NCBI RefSeq assembly: GCF_008642235.1
Contig: NZ_SJEV01000001.1
Span: forward strand, 372,001-436,000
DNA length: 64,000 nucleotides
Direction of reading: 5' to 3'
Source: Planctomonas psychrotolerans
GTDB lineage: Bacteria > Actinomycetota > Actinomycetes > Actinomycetales > Microbacteriaceae
A model generated the notes under the pieces. That model was not told the DNA's origin. It did not search any database and worked only from the letters and a program-made list of their open reading frames with translations. The number at the start of each line of letters is the position of its first letter. Positions within the stretch are counted from its first letter, which is position 1. The translations under genes were made by a program, and so were the position numbers. Shown piece by piece: positions 27,232 through 34,870 of the stretch.

Positions 27232-29151
27232 TCACCCCTGTCCTTTCCCGCTGGCGAAAGGCACCCGCCACTCGGCACGGGTGCGGCCGGGCGCCGAAGC
27301 GAAGTGGAAGGTGCCGCCGCGTCGGAGAGCGCGCCCCTCGAGGTTCCGAAGTCCGCTGCCCTCGTGCGACGCGCGCGACCCCGGCGAAGCGCTCGAGCCG
27401 TCGGACCCCGGCGACGCGTGCGCCCCCGGCGACGCGTGGGACCCTGGGGAGCCGATCGAGCCGATCGAGCCGATCGAGCCGATGGAGCCGATCGAGCCGT
27501 GCGATCCCGGCGACCCCGGCGACGGGGACGCCCCGACAGACCCGGCTGACCCCCGTTCCCTCCGCGACCCGTCTGCAGTGGACGCGACGACGGCACCGCA
27601 TCCGTCATCGCACACCGTCACCGCGACCCCCGAGTCGTCCGCGGCGATGACCACCGACGTCGAACGCGCCATCGCGTGCTTCACCACATTGGTGAGCAGT
27701 TCGCGCACCACGGCCACGACGTCATCGGCGAGCGCACCGCCCACCCGGAGGTCCACCGCCCCGGAGAACGTGAGGGTGGGCGTGCGGGCGAAAGCTCCGG
27801 ACAACTCGTTGACCACGTCGATGACGCGGTGACGCAGGGTCTGTGCGCCCTCCGCCGGCGACGACAGCGCGAAGATGGCAGTGCGGATCTGAGCGATCGC
27901 CGTGTCGAGGTCGGCGACACCGCGGGCGACCCGTTCGGCTGCCGGCCCGGCCGGAAGCGACCCAGCGACGCTCTGCAGCGACAGCCCGGTCGCGAACAGT
28001 TGCTGGATGACGTGATCGTGCAGGTCTCGAGCGATGCGGCCCCGCTCCTCGAGCAGCATCATCCGCTGCCGGTCCATGCGCCCCCGCGCGAGTTCGAGCA
28101 CCACGCTGGCCTGACCGGCGAAGTCGGCCGCCATGTCGAGATCGGCCGCGGTGAACCGCGGGCGACCGAGCGAGCGAGCGACGACCAGCACCCCGTTCGA
28201 CCGACTGCCCGACACCATCGGCACCGCCATGACGGCACCGATCCCCAGGGCGCGCTGCACCTCGCTCCCCTGCTCCGTCGGCCCCGTGAGGAGCGGCTGC
28301 CCGCTGCTGAGCACCCGCCCGGCAATCGAACTCTCGGCGGACAGCGTGCGCCCGAGCAGTTCCGTTTCCGACGCGCCGCGCGCAGCCTCGACCCGCAGGA
28401 CGCCCGCGTCTTCGGTCTGCTGCACCAGGCACGCCGTGTCGGCGTCGGCCAACTGCAGCACCCGGTCGAGGAGTACCGGGATGGCATCGACCCCCTCGTC
28501 CCCCAGGAGCGTGGCCGTGATCTCGGCGGAGGCGTCCGACCACGCCTGTCGGCGCCGGGCATCCCGGAAGAGTCGTGCATTGTCGATCGCGAAACCTGCC
28601 GAGGCGGCGAGCGAGGTCACGAGCTGCTCGTCGTCGGCGCCGAATTCGCCGGAGCGGGCGTTCGCAAGATAGAGGTTGCCGAACACCTCGCTGCGCACCC
28701 GCACCGGAACGCCGAGGAAGCTGCGCATGGGCGGGTGACCGGGCGGTAGTCCGGTGGATCGCGGGTCGACGGCGATGGTCGGCAGGCGGATCGGCCTGGG
28801 GTCGTCTATGAGGGCACCGAGTAACCCGTGGCCCTCGGGGAGATGCCCGATCGCGGCCACCTGCTCCGGAGTCATGCCCACGTGCACGAATTCCTCGAGC
28901 CCGCCCGCCGGCGAGATCACGCCGAGTGCTCCGTACTCGGCACCGACGAGATCCACCGCGACCTCGACGATCCGGCGCAGCACGACGGGCAGTTCGAGGC
29001 GCTCGACGACGGCATGGTTCGCCCGGAGGAGAGCCCGCAGTCGGCCCTGAGTCGTCTGCACCTCTTCCGCCCGGTGCACCAGTTCGGTGAGCAGGCGATC
29101 GAGTTCCACCCTCGGCACGTCGGGGAAGGTGAGGTGGTCGTCGGGACTCAT
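27232..29151 (-). CDS. DosS/DevS-like GAF-GAF sensor histidine kinase
   Basis: 639 residues. GAF-A (about 50-190) contains GLPPGHPPMRSFLGVPVR; its His139 aligns with the haem-ligating His149 of M. tuberculosis DosS as I recall that sequence. GAF-B lies about 210-355. HisKA_3 has ARDLHDHVIQQ with phospho-His378; the HATPase has an N-box ELLTNVVKHA, DDGCG, and GSGLRNLEGRA. Between the last two is a roughly 65-residue Gly/Ser/Pro/His-rich insertion with five Gly-Ser-Ile repeats, in the ATP lid. DosS senses O2, NO or CO. ATG 29151 chosen; 14 codons upstream another start is possible. Confidence 0.9.
   Translation of the reverse strand: MSPDDHLTFPDVPRVELDRLLTELVHRAEEVQTTQGRLRALLRANHAVVERLELPVVLRRIVEVAVDLVGAEYGALGVISPAGGLEEFVHVGMTPEQVAAIGHLPEGHGLLGALIDDPRPIRLPTIAVDPRSTGLPPGHPPMRSFLGVPVRVRSEVFGNLYLANARSGEFGADDEQLVTSLAASAGFAIDNARLFRDARRRQAWSDASAEITATLLGDEGVDAIPVLLDRVLQLADADTACLVQQTEDAGVLRVEAARGASETELLGRTLSAESSIAGRVLSSGQPLLTGPTEQGSEVQRALGIGAVMAVPMVSGSRSNGVLVVARSLGRPRFTAADLDMAADFAGQASVVLELARGRMDRQRMMLLEERGRIARDLHDHVIQQLFATGLSLQSVAGSLPAGPAAERVARGVADLDTAIAQIRTAIFALSSPAEGAQTLRHRVIDVVNELSGAFARTPTLTFSGAVDLRVGGALADDVVAVVRELLTNVVKHAMARSTSVVIAADDSGVAVTVCDDGCGAVVASTADGSRRERGSAGSVGASPSPGSPGSHGSIGSIGSIGSIGSIGSPGSHASPGAHASPGSDGSSASPGSRASHEGSGLRNLEGRALRRGGTFHFASAPGRTRAEWRVPFASGKGQG
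27449..27493. repeat. 9-bp tandem repeat inside the kinase ATP-lid coding region
   Basis: Five GAGCCGAT(C/G) units in a row encode the Gly-Ser-Ile repeats. The repeat is in frame, so slippage would lengthen or shorten the lid by three residues at a time. Confidence 0.85.
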
Positions 29152-29501
29152 GCCCGCGCTCCCCCGCGGTCGGCGGGCGTGCGCAACGACCATGACTCCG
29201 CTTGGGCGTTCCGACGCATCATTGCCTCCGACGTGTCCGGACCCCGGCAGTGCTCCGGAGGCCGACCTGACTTCAGCCTAGCGAGGCGGATGCATCGCGA
29301 TGGGACCAAAGCCCCTGCCGTCGCGCGGACGCCGGGACGAGCATCGGAGGCCAGGGCGGGCGTCGCCGAGTCGCATTGCCGCCGTTCGAGCACGGGAGTC
29401 GAGATGCCACTGCGGGCCTGCGTCCTTGCCGAGATTCGCCCGGCCGGACGGTCGGCGCCCGGAGCGCGCACTGTCGACCGAGCGGGATACGGGCGGCCCC
29501 G
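29152..29501. other. Divergent control region between kinase and second usp (350 nt)
   Basis: No gene seen. It holds a weak DosR-like dyad at 29302-29315 near its middle. Confidence 0.5.
29302..29315. promoter_or_regulatory. Weak DosR-like dyad between divergent kinase and usp genes
   Basis: GGGACCAAAGCCCC fits GGGAC-N4-GTCCC with one mismatch and lies about 150 nt from the kinase and 190 nt from the usp start. Weaker than the site at 26174. Confidence 0.35.
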
Positions 29502-30362
29502 ATGATCCTGGTCGGTGTGGACGGATCGGCGCCGGGGCGGGTGGCGTTGCGGTGGAGCGTGGACCGGGCAGCCCGGACGCGCGAGGAGCTCACCCTCGCC
29601 CACGTGCTCGATGATGAGTGGGGAATGGTGAGTGCGCGACTGCTGCAGGAGTTGCGCGCCGATGCTCAGGCACTGCTCGCCCGCGAACTCACCTACGTGC
29701 GCACGCTGAATCCCGTCGTGTCCGCGCACACGGTGCTGCTCGAGGGCAGCCCGATGTGGCGGCTGGTGGAGGAGTCCGCTGAGGCGTCCCTCGTCGCGGT
29801 CGGCACGCACAAGACCGGTTTCGTGCGCGGGCGGGTGATCGGCTCACGAAGCCTCGCCCTGGCCGGTGCCTCTCCGGTGCCCGTCGTCGTCGTGCCGGAG
29901 TCGTGGAACCGAGCACGCTCGGGCATCGTGGTGGGCGTTGACCGGTCGAGCGCCGGACGCGCCGCCCTCCGGTTCGCCGCCGACGAGGCGGCCCGCGCCG
30001 GGTCCGAGCTCACTCTCGTACGGGCGTGGTCGACCCGGTCGTTCCTCCGCACGGAGTACGACAGCGACGAACTCGAGAACGAACTCGTGCAACCGGAACT
30101 CGATGCCGTCTTCTCGGAGGCCGCGGCCATCGTGGAGCAGCACCGGGCGGGGACACCCGTGCGCACCCGTCGGGTGCGTCGGGACACCTCGGAGGTACTG
30201 ATCGATGTGACCGCGACGGCGGAACTCCTCGTGCTCGGGAGTTCCCGGCGGGACGCCAGCCCCACGACCCTCGGCTCCGTCACGCACGATGTGCTGCTCA
30301 ACCTCGCCGGACCGGTGGCTGTGGTGCACGCCGACCGACCGGCTCCCGAAGCCGCGCCCTGA
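29502..30362 (+). CDS. Tandem-domain universal stress protein (second copy)
   Basis: 286 residues, two UspA domains (about 1-135 and 142-280), each opening with ILVGVDGSAPGR or IVVGVDRSSAGR and ending with VVVVP or VAVVHAD. Both nucleotide-loop motifs are imperfect (GTHKTGFVRGRVIGSRSLAL; GSSRRDASPTTLGSVTHDVLL). Divergent from the kinase and convergent with thyX. ATG 29502 fits the domain start; the open frame extends 42 codons upstream without similarity. Not closely related to the copy at 25.2 kb. Confidence 0.88.
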   Translation: MILVGVDGSAPGRVALRWSVDRAARTREELTLAHVLDDEWGMVSARLLQELRADAQALLARELTYVRTLNPVVSAHTVLLEGSPMWRLVEESAEASLVAVGTHKTGFVRGRVIGSRSLALAGASPVPVVVVPESWNRARSGIVVGVDRSSAGRAALRFAADEAARAGSELTLVRAWSTRSFLRTEYDSDELENELVQPELDAVFSEAAAIVEQHRAGTPVRTRRVRRDTSEVLIDVTATAELLVLGSSRRDASPTTLGSVTHDVLLNLAGPVAVVHADRPAPEAAP

Positions 30363-30451
30363 CGACCGTCGTCATCGCACCGCAGGACCATCGACCTTGA
30401 CCACGACGCCGATCCGGCGTTCGGTGGGAACACGACACGAAGGAGGCACGC

Positions 30452-30874
30452 ATGTGGCAGGACGAGGGGATCGTCGAACGTCTCGCCGAGGACGACTGCT
30501 GGCGGTTGCTCCGGGGCAAGAACCTCGGGCGGATCGCCCTCGCGGTGGGGAGCGAGATCGACATCTTCCCGGTCAACTACCACTGCGACGGAACGTCGGT
30601 GCTGTTCCGCACGGCACCCGGCACGAAGCTCCTCGAACTCACCGTCAACTCCCGGGTCGCCTTCGAGGCGGATGGATTCGATGACATGCACGCCTGGAGT
30701 GTCGTAGTGAAGGGCACGGCCGAGCACCTCGACTCCGCCGCGGACATCGACGAAGCGGAACGCCACCCGCTCACGCCCTGGATCCCGACGCTGAAGTACG
30801 AGTTCGTGCGGATCTCGCCCGCCTCCATCACCGGTCGGCGCTTCGAACGGCTCCCGGAGCCCGACCGCTACTGA
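30452..30874 (+). CDS. Pyridoxamine 5'-phosphate oxidase-fold flavoprotein
   Basis: 140 residues in the split-barrel PPOX/FMN-binding fold (LGRIALAVGSEIDIFPVNYHCDG, VLFRTAPGTKL, VAFEADGFD, WSVVVKGTAE). Members bind FMN, F420 or haem and are common in DosR-type regulons. Strong AAGGAGG before ATG 30452. It follows usp by 89 nt and is probably co-transcribed. The substrate is unknown. Confidence 0.85.
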   Translation: MWQDEGIVERLAEDDCWRLLRGKNLGRIALAVGSEIDIFPVNYHCDGTSVLFRTAPGTKLLELTVNSRVAFEADGFDDMHAWSVVVKGTAEHLDSAADIDEAERHPLTPWIPTLKYEFVRISPASITGRRFERLPEPDRY

Positions 30875-30907
30875 CCTCCCCCACGCGGCAGCCGAAGCCG
30901 GAGCGGA

Positions 30908-31642
30908 TCAGGGCGCGACGCGTCCGTTGCCGTTGAAGGCGGCGTACGTGAGGGGCATGAGCTCCGCGAAGAACTCTTCCATCTTCTCGGCGCACATCTC
31001 TATCTCGCGCTGCGGGAACGACGGGAACTGGGTGCCCTCGCGCTTGGTGCGCAGGGAGAGGAAGTTCATCAGCGACCGGGCGTTGAGGGTGACGTACATC
31101 GACGAGTAGATGTTGAGCGGCAGGACGATGCGCGCCACCTCGCGCGCCACCCCGGCGTCGAGCATCGCCTGATAGGACTGGAACGCCTGCTCGGCGGATG
31201 CTCTCGTCAGCTCTCCGACGAGCGCCGTCTGCTCGTCGGTGCCGGGCAGGAACTCGTACGCCCCGGGCTTGCCCACCTGGATCAGGTTGCGATCGGGGCC
31301 GGGCACGTAGAAGACGGGGTTGAGCTCGCGGTACCGACCCGACTCCTCGTTGTAGGAGGCGATGCGGTGCCGCATGAACTCACGGAAGACGAAAATGGGC
31401 GCCTGCACGTAGAAGGTCATCGAGTTGTGCTCGAAGGGCGACCCGTGACGATCCCGCATCAGGTAGTTGATCAGCCCACGATCACGCTTCGTCTGCACGT
31501 CGACGTCCTCGTGCTGCGCGGCATCGAGGGTCTGCTCGCCCTGCGTGGACACGCGGGCGGCGAAGAGCACGTCGGAGTCATGGGCGCTCGACCGCACGAG
31601 TTCCACGGTCACATCGGAACGGAATTCAATTGTGTTCGGCAC
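30908..31642 (-). CDS. thyX: FAD-dependent thymidylate synthase ThyX
   Basis: 244 residues. Makes dTMP from dUMP with methylene-THF and FAD/NADPH. The ThyX signature RHRIASYNEESGRY is at 91-104, with SLMNFLSLRTK further on. The GTG at 31642 lacks a Shine-Dalgarno but TATCGT lies 6 nt upstream. In other actinobacteria thyX sits directly beside dapA; here a 5.8-kb stress block separates them. Confidence 0.95.
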   Translation of the reverse strand: MPNTIEFRSDVTVELVRSSAHDSDVLFAARVSTQGEQTLDAAQHEDVDVQTKRDRGLINYLMRDRHGSPFEHNSMTFYVQAPIFVFREFMRHRIASYNEESGRYRELNPVFYVPGPDRNLIQVGKPGAYEFLPGTDEQTALVGELTRASAEQAFQSYQAMLDAGVAREVARIVLPLNIYSSMYVTLNARSLMNFLSLRTKREGTQFPSFPQREIEMCAEKMEEFFAELMPLTYAAFNGNGRVAP

Positions 31643-31648
31643 GCGTTC

Positions 31649-31654
31649 ACGATA
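31649..31654 (-). promoter_or_regulatory. Candidate -10 (TATCGT) of leaderless thyX
   Basis: TATCGT-N6-GTG, TAnnnT consensus, no Shine-Dalgarno. Confidence 0.5.
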
Positions 31655-31805
31655 CGCGAGGCCGCCACCGTCGGCGCACGCCGCCGCCATGCCGACCCAC
31701 TCGGCTTCGCCCGGCGCAGAAGCATAGGCTGGCCCCGACGAAGGGGCGACCGATGACTGCACGGCGAAGCGCACGACCCGAGAACACCACGGACGGGACC
31801 GCCTG

Positions 31806-32705
31806 ATGCGCGTGCTGATGGCCGGCGCATCCGGCATGATCGGCTCCGAGGTGATGCGGGCGCTCACGGATGGCGGGCACACGGTGCTGCAGCTCGTGCG
31901 CCATGTTCCCCGCGAGGAGAACCAGTTCGGGTGGACTCCCGAGGACGGTTTCGTGGACACCGGCCTCTTCGACCGCGTGGATGCGGTGATCAACCTGTCG
32001 GGCGCATCCATCAGCCGACTGCCGTGGACCCCGGCGTACAAGCGGGAACTCCTCGCGTCGCGGATCAGCGCGACCCGCACGCTGGTGGAGGGGATGCGTC
32101 GGGCGAAGACTCCGCCCGCCGTCTTCCTGAGCGGTTCGGCCGAGGGGTTCTACGGCGACCGACCCGACGAGCTCCTCACCGAGGAGTCCGCGGCGGGAAC
32201 CGGGTTCCTGTCCGGTCTCGTGCAGCAGTGGGAATCCGAGGCGCTGCGGGCCCCGTCGGCCACCCGTGTGGTGCTGCTCCGCACGGGCATCGTGCTCGAC
32301 GCGGGAGGCGCTCTGGGTCCCATCCGACTGCTCACCACGCTGGGCGTGTCCGGACCGCTCGGCGGCGGCACCCAGCACTGGCCCTGGATCAGCATGCGGG
32401 ACGAGGTCGGGGCCATCGTCCACCTGCTCACCTCGTCAGTGAGCGGCCCCGTCAATCTGGTGGGACCCGAGCCCGCGACGGCCGATGACATCATGCGGCG
32501 CCTGGCGGCGGAGATGCACCGCCCCTACCTCGTTCCTGCTCCCGCCTTCGCGCTCCGCCTCGCCCTGGGCGACGCCGCGCAGGACCTGCTGCTGGCCGAC
32601 CGGCGCATATCGCCGACGGTGCTGCTCGACGATGGTTTCTCGTTCGCCCACCCCGACATGACCGGGGCCGTGGACGAGGCACTTGCCCGCGCCAACGGAA
32701 GCTAG
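31806..32705 (+). CDS. TIGR01777-family NAD-dependent epimerase (SDR39U1-like)
   Basis: 299 residues. Extended SDR with N-terminal GASGMIGSEV (NAD binding), INLSGASI, and the C-terminal DUF1731 segment (VPAPAFALRLALGDAAQDLLLADRR, spanning about 245-272). Relatives include YfcH and human SDR39U1; the substrate is unknown. Divergent from thyX. Its TAG stop overlaps that of the convergent gene in a shared CTAG. Confidence 0.87.
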   Translation: MRVLMAGASGMIGSEVMRALTDGGHTVLQLVRHVPREENQFGWTPEDGFVDTGLFDRVDAVINLSGASISRLPWTPAYKRELLASRISATRTLVEGMRRAKTPPAVFLSGSAEGFYGDRPDELLTEESAAGTGFLSGLVQQWESEALRAPSATRVVLLRTGIVLDAGGALGPIRLLTTLGVSGPLGGGTQHWPWISMRDEVGAIVHLLTSSVSGPVNLVGPEPATADDIMRRLAAEMHRPYLVPAPAFALRLALGDAAQDLLLADRRISPTVLLDDGFSFAHPDMTGAVDEALARANGS

Positions 32706-33148
32706 GACCGCGAGCCGCGCCAGAGGCTGATGGACCGGCGCAGCGTCGCCCGCGCGCGCCGGCGGTCGCCGCTGGCGTCGTACGCCAGACCGAGGCGGAA
32801 CCAGGCCCGCCAGTCGTCGGGTGCGGCGTCGACCTCGGCCCGATAGCGCGGGAAGATCGCGTCGGCGGCCGCTCGGACGGGTCGGCCGCTCGCGAGCTTG
32901 GGCAGATCGTCGACCGGGAGCCCACCCTCCGCCGACAGGATCCCCGCCATGCGCTCGGTACGGATGCCGAACAGCAGCTCGCGCACCAGCGCCCACACCC
33001 CGATGAGCGGCAGGACGAGAAGCGCGACTCCCATCGAGACCCCCACGGGTTCGCCGGACAGGAGAAGGATCACCGCGCGCTGGCCGAGCAGCAGCAGGTA
33101 GAGCCCGAGGAGCATCGCCATGAAGGCGACTCCGAGGCGAGTGGTCAC
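32702..33148 (-). CDS. Two-helix membrane protein with C-terminal TPR-like segment
   Basis: 148 residues. Two hydrophobic helices (about 8-28 and 36-57) are followed by a cytosolic part ending in one TPR-like helix pair (DDWRAWFRLGLAYDASGDRRRARATLRRSI). Small TPR membrane proteins of this kind often follow dapB in Microbacteriaceae; the function is unknown. GTG start overlaps the dapB stop (GTGA), so it is translationally coupled to dapB. Confidence 0.8.
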   Translation of the reverse strand: MTTRLGVAFMAMLLGLYLLLLGQRAVILLLSGEPVGVSMGVALLVLPLIGVWALVRELLFGIRTERMAGILSAEGGLPVDDLPKLASGRPVRAAADAIFPRYRAEVDAAPDDWRAWFRLGLAYDASGDRRRARATLRRSISLWRGSRS

Positions 33149-33939
33149 GACGCGGGCGCCGGGGGTGCCGACGACCCCGGGCGCACGGGGGGAACGGGCG
33201 ACGCGTCGGGTGTGAGATCGATCAGCTTGTCGAGCCCGACCAGCACGCCCCGCGCCGTCCGCACCGCGCGAAGGGCGATCAGGATCCCGGCCTCGTACGC
33301 GCTCGGTGCGAGGGTCTCGTGGCTGACGGTGAGCACCTCGCCGTTGCCGCCGAAGACCACGTCCTGTTTCGCCACGACGCCCTGCATCCGGAGGCTGTGG
33401 ATCGGCACGCTGGCAACCTGCTGCCCTCGCGCGCGCTGATCGACGTGCGGGGCCGTGACGGGTCCGAGGGAGGACCGCGCCGAGCCGATGAGCTCCGCGG
33501 TGCGCACCGCCGTGCCCGACGGGGAATCCACCTTCGAGGCGGAGTGCGCCTCGACGATCTCGATCGAGTCGAAGAAGCGCGCCGCCATGGTGGCGAAGGA
33601 GGTGGCGAGCACCGACCCCACGGAGAAATTGGGGACGATGATCACGCCCACGGCGAGGGTGCCGGTGATGCGGCGTTCCAGCTCCGTGATGCGCTCGCCC
33701 GACCATCCGCTCGTGCCGACGAGCACGTTGATGCCGTGCGCCACGGCGAACTCCACGACCCCCTGGCTCACTGCGGGGAGGGTGACGTCGACCGCGATGT
33801 CCGCGCCGAGCATCTCGCTCAGCTCGCCCTTGGAATCGACCTCGGCGACCAGCTCGAACTCATCGCTCGCCCGCACGATCTGGCTCACGAGCTGACCCAT
33901 CTTGCCCGTCGCGCCGATCACGGCGACCTTAGTTGTCAT
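33145..33939 (-). CDS. dapB: 4-hydroxy-tetrahydrodipicolinate reductase
   Basis: 264 residues. Reduces the DapA product with NAD(P)H. N-terminal GATGKMGQLV dinucleotide loop and C-terminal substrate domain with KVDSPSGTA. The usual catalytic pair HH before that motif reads His-Ser here (EAHSASK), a departure from the E. coli and M. tuberculosis enzymes. ATG 33939 is preceded by TAGCAT-N6, identical to the dapF start region. It heads a dapB-TPR gene pair. Confidence 0.94.
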   Translation of the reverse strand: MTTKVAVIGATGKMGQLVSQIVRASDEFELVAEVDSKGELSEMLGADIAVDVTLPAVSQGVVEFAVAHGINVLVGTSGWSGERITELERRITGTLAVGVIIVPNFSVGSVLATSFATMAARFFDSIEIVEAHSASKVDSPSGTAVRTAELIGSARSSLGPVTAPHVDQRARGQQVASVPIHSLRMQGVVAKQDVVFGGNGEVLTVSHETLAPSAYEAGILIALRAVRTARGVLVGLDKLIDLTPDASPVPPVRPGSSAPPAPAS

Positions 33940-33945
33940 CCGCCC

Positions 33946-33951
33946 ATGCTA
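33946..33951 (-). promoter_or_regulatory. Candidate -10 (TAGCAT) of leaderless dapB
   Basis: TAGCAT followed by GGGCGG and ATG, identical to dapF. Confidence 0.45.
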
Positions 33952-34022
33952 GCGAGGCGCCCCGGCAGGTTCCCCGAACACGATGGCGCCGACGGTCGGA
34001 CGGCTCGTCCCCGACGCGCGCC

Positions 34023-34028
34023 TATGCT
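34023..34028 (+). promoter_or_regulatory. Candidate -10 (TATGCT) of leaderless GNAT gene
   Basis: TATGCT-N6-GTG with no Shine-Dalgarno. Confidence 0.5.
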
Positions 34029-34034
34029 GGCCGG

Positions 34035-34544
34035 GTGCGATTCGTCCCCTCCCCTGTTGCTTCGGAGCCCGCCCGGACCCTGCTCACCGAGTACTTCGAG
34101 GGCAGGGAACGATCGTTCCCGTCGGCGCAGGGCACCTACCGCACCACGTTCCCCGACCCGGCGCAGTTCGTGCCACCCGCGGGTGTGTTCCTGGTGGTCG
34201 CGGATGATGGTGACGCGGGCGATGTGAACGCGCCCGATCCGTCGGTGGCGATCGGCTGCGGCGGCATCCGTCGCATCGCCGACGACGAGGACGGGAGCGT
34301 GCGGTTCGAGGTGAAGCACCTGTATCTCCGTCCCGCCGCCCGCGGGCGTGGCATCGGCCGGCTCCTCCTCGCCGAACTCGAACGCCGGGCCGCCGACTTC
34401 GGCGCATCCGTCGTCGTGCTCGACACCAACGCGAGCCTTGAGGCGGCGGGCGGGCTCTACCGGTCGAGCGGCTATGTCGACGTTCCGCCGTTCAACGACA
34501 ACCCGAACGCGACGAACTGGTACGCCAAGCGGTTGGCGCCGTAG
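34035..34544 (+). CDS. GNAT-family N-acetyltransferase
   Basis: 169 residues. Acetyl-CoA motif RPAARGRGIGRLLLAELERRA, then VVLDTNASLEAAGGLYRSSGYVDVPPFND, a layout seen in small-molecule and antibiotic acetyltransferases of the YafP/PanZ type. GTG 34035 is set by TATGCT 6 nt upstream and by the family N-terminus. Divergent from dapB. Substrate unknown. Confidence 0.83.
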   Translation: MRFVPSPVASEPARTLLTEYFEGRERSFPSAQGTYRTTFPDPAQFVPPAGVFLVVADDGDAGDVNAPDPSVAIGCGGIRRIADDEDGSVRFEVKHLYLRPAARGRGIGRLLLAELERRAADFGASVVVLDTNASLEAAGGLYRSSGYVDVPPFNDNPNATNWYAKRLAP

Positions 34545-34572
34545 GCGCGCGGTCCCCGAGGTCATCCCATAC

Positions 34573-34596
34573 GGTCCTCGAGCTCGTCGAAGGGAC
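34573..34596 (+). repeat. REP-like element
   Basis: Variant GGTCCTCGAGCTCG followed by TCGAAGGGAC; paired with the inverted copy at 34614. Confidence 0.7.
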
Positions 34597-34613
34597 GGTG
34601 TGCGGAGGGTTGC

Positions 34614-34637
34614 GTCCCTTCGACAGGCTCAGGGACC
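34614..34637 (-). repeat. REP-like element, inverted
   Basis: Reads GTCCCTTCGACAGG then CTCAGGGACC on the plus strand; can pair with 34573-34596 into a long hairpin. Confidence 0.75.
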
Positions 34638-34676
34638 GTGGACGTCGCCAGTGCGGTCCCCGAGCTCGTCCCATAC

Positions 34677-34700
34677 GGTCCCTGAGCTCGTCGAAGGGAC
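34677..34700 (+). repeat. REP-like element
   Basis: Full copy GGTCCCTGAGCTCG then TCGAAGGGAC, next to a truncated copy at about 34654-34670. Confidence 0.75.
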
Positions 34701-34718
34701 GGTTGCGCAGACGGTTGC

Positions 34719-34742
34719 GTCCCTTCGACAGGCTCAGGGACC
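34719..34742 (-). repeat. REP-like element, inverted
   Basis: Identical to the inverted copy at 34614-34637; a partial copy follows at about 34752-34764. Confidence 0.75.
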
Positions 34743-34821
34743 GTGGGGTGCGGCTCAGGGACCGGGGGTCAGTCGAAGGGGTGAACCGCAAGCGGTCGCG
34801 TCCCTTCGGGACCGAAGGCAC

Positions 34822-34845
34822 GGTCCCTGAGCTTGTCGAAGGGAC
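34822..34845 (+). repeat. REP-like element
   Basis: Full copy with GAGCTTGTCGA centre, 26 nt before the stop of the histidine phosphatase gene. Confidence 0.75.
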
Positions 34846-34870
34846 GTTGCGCAGGCGCGTCGGGAAGGGG

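Larger units (their letters stand above)
34545..34870. other. REP-like element cluster (326 nt)
   Basis: No gene. Five full and several partial copies of the 24-bp palindrome in alternating orientation, forming REP/inverted-REP pairs at 34573/34614 and 34677/34719. Confidence 0.75.

Noticed and set aside
29143-29155. GGGACTCATGCCC as a DosR box
   Set aside because: It spans the kinase start codon and loses the second half-site pattern; probably chance.
24002-34034. Lysine riboswitch ahead of dapA or dapB
   Set aside because: Both genes have at most a few nucleotides of leader by the promoter evidence, and no L-box structure is seen.
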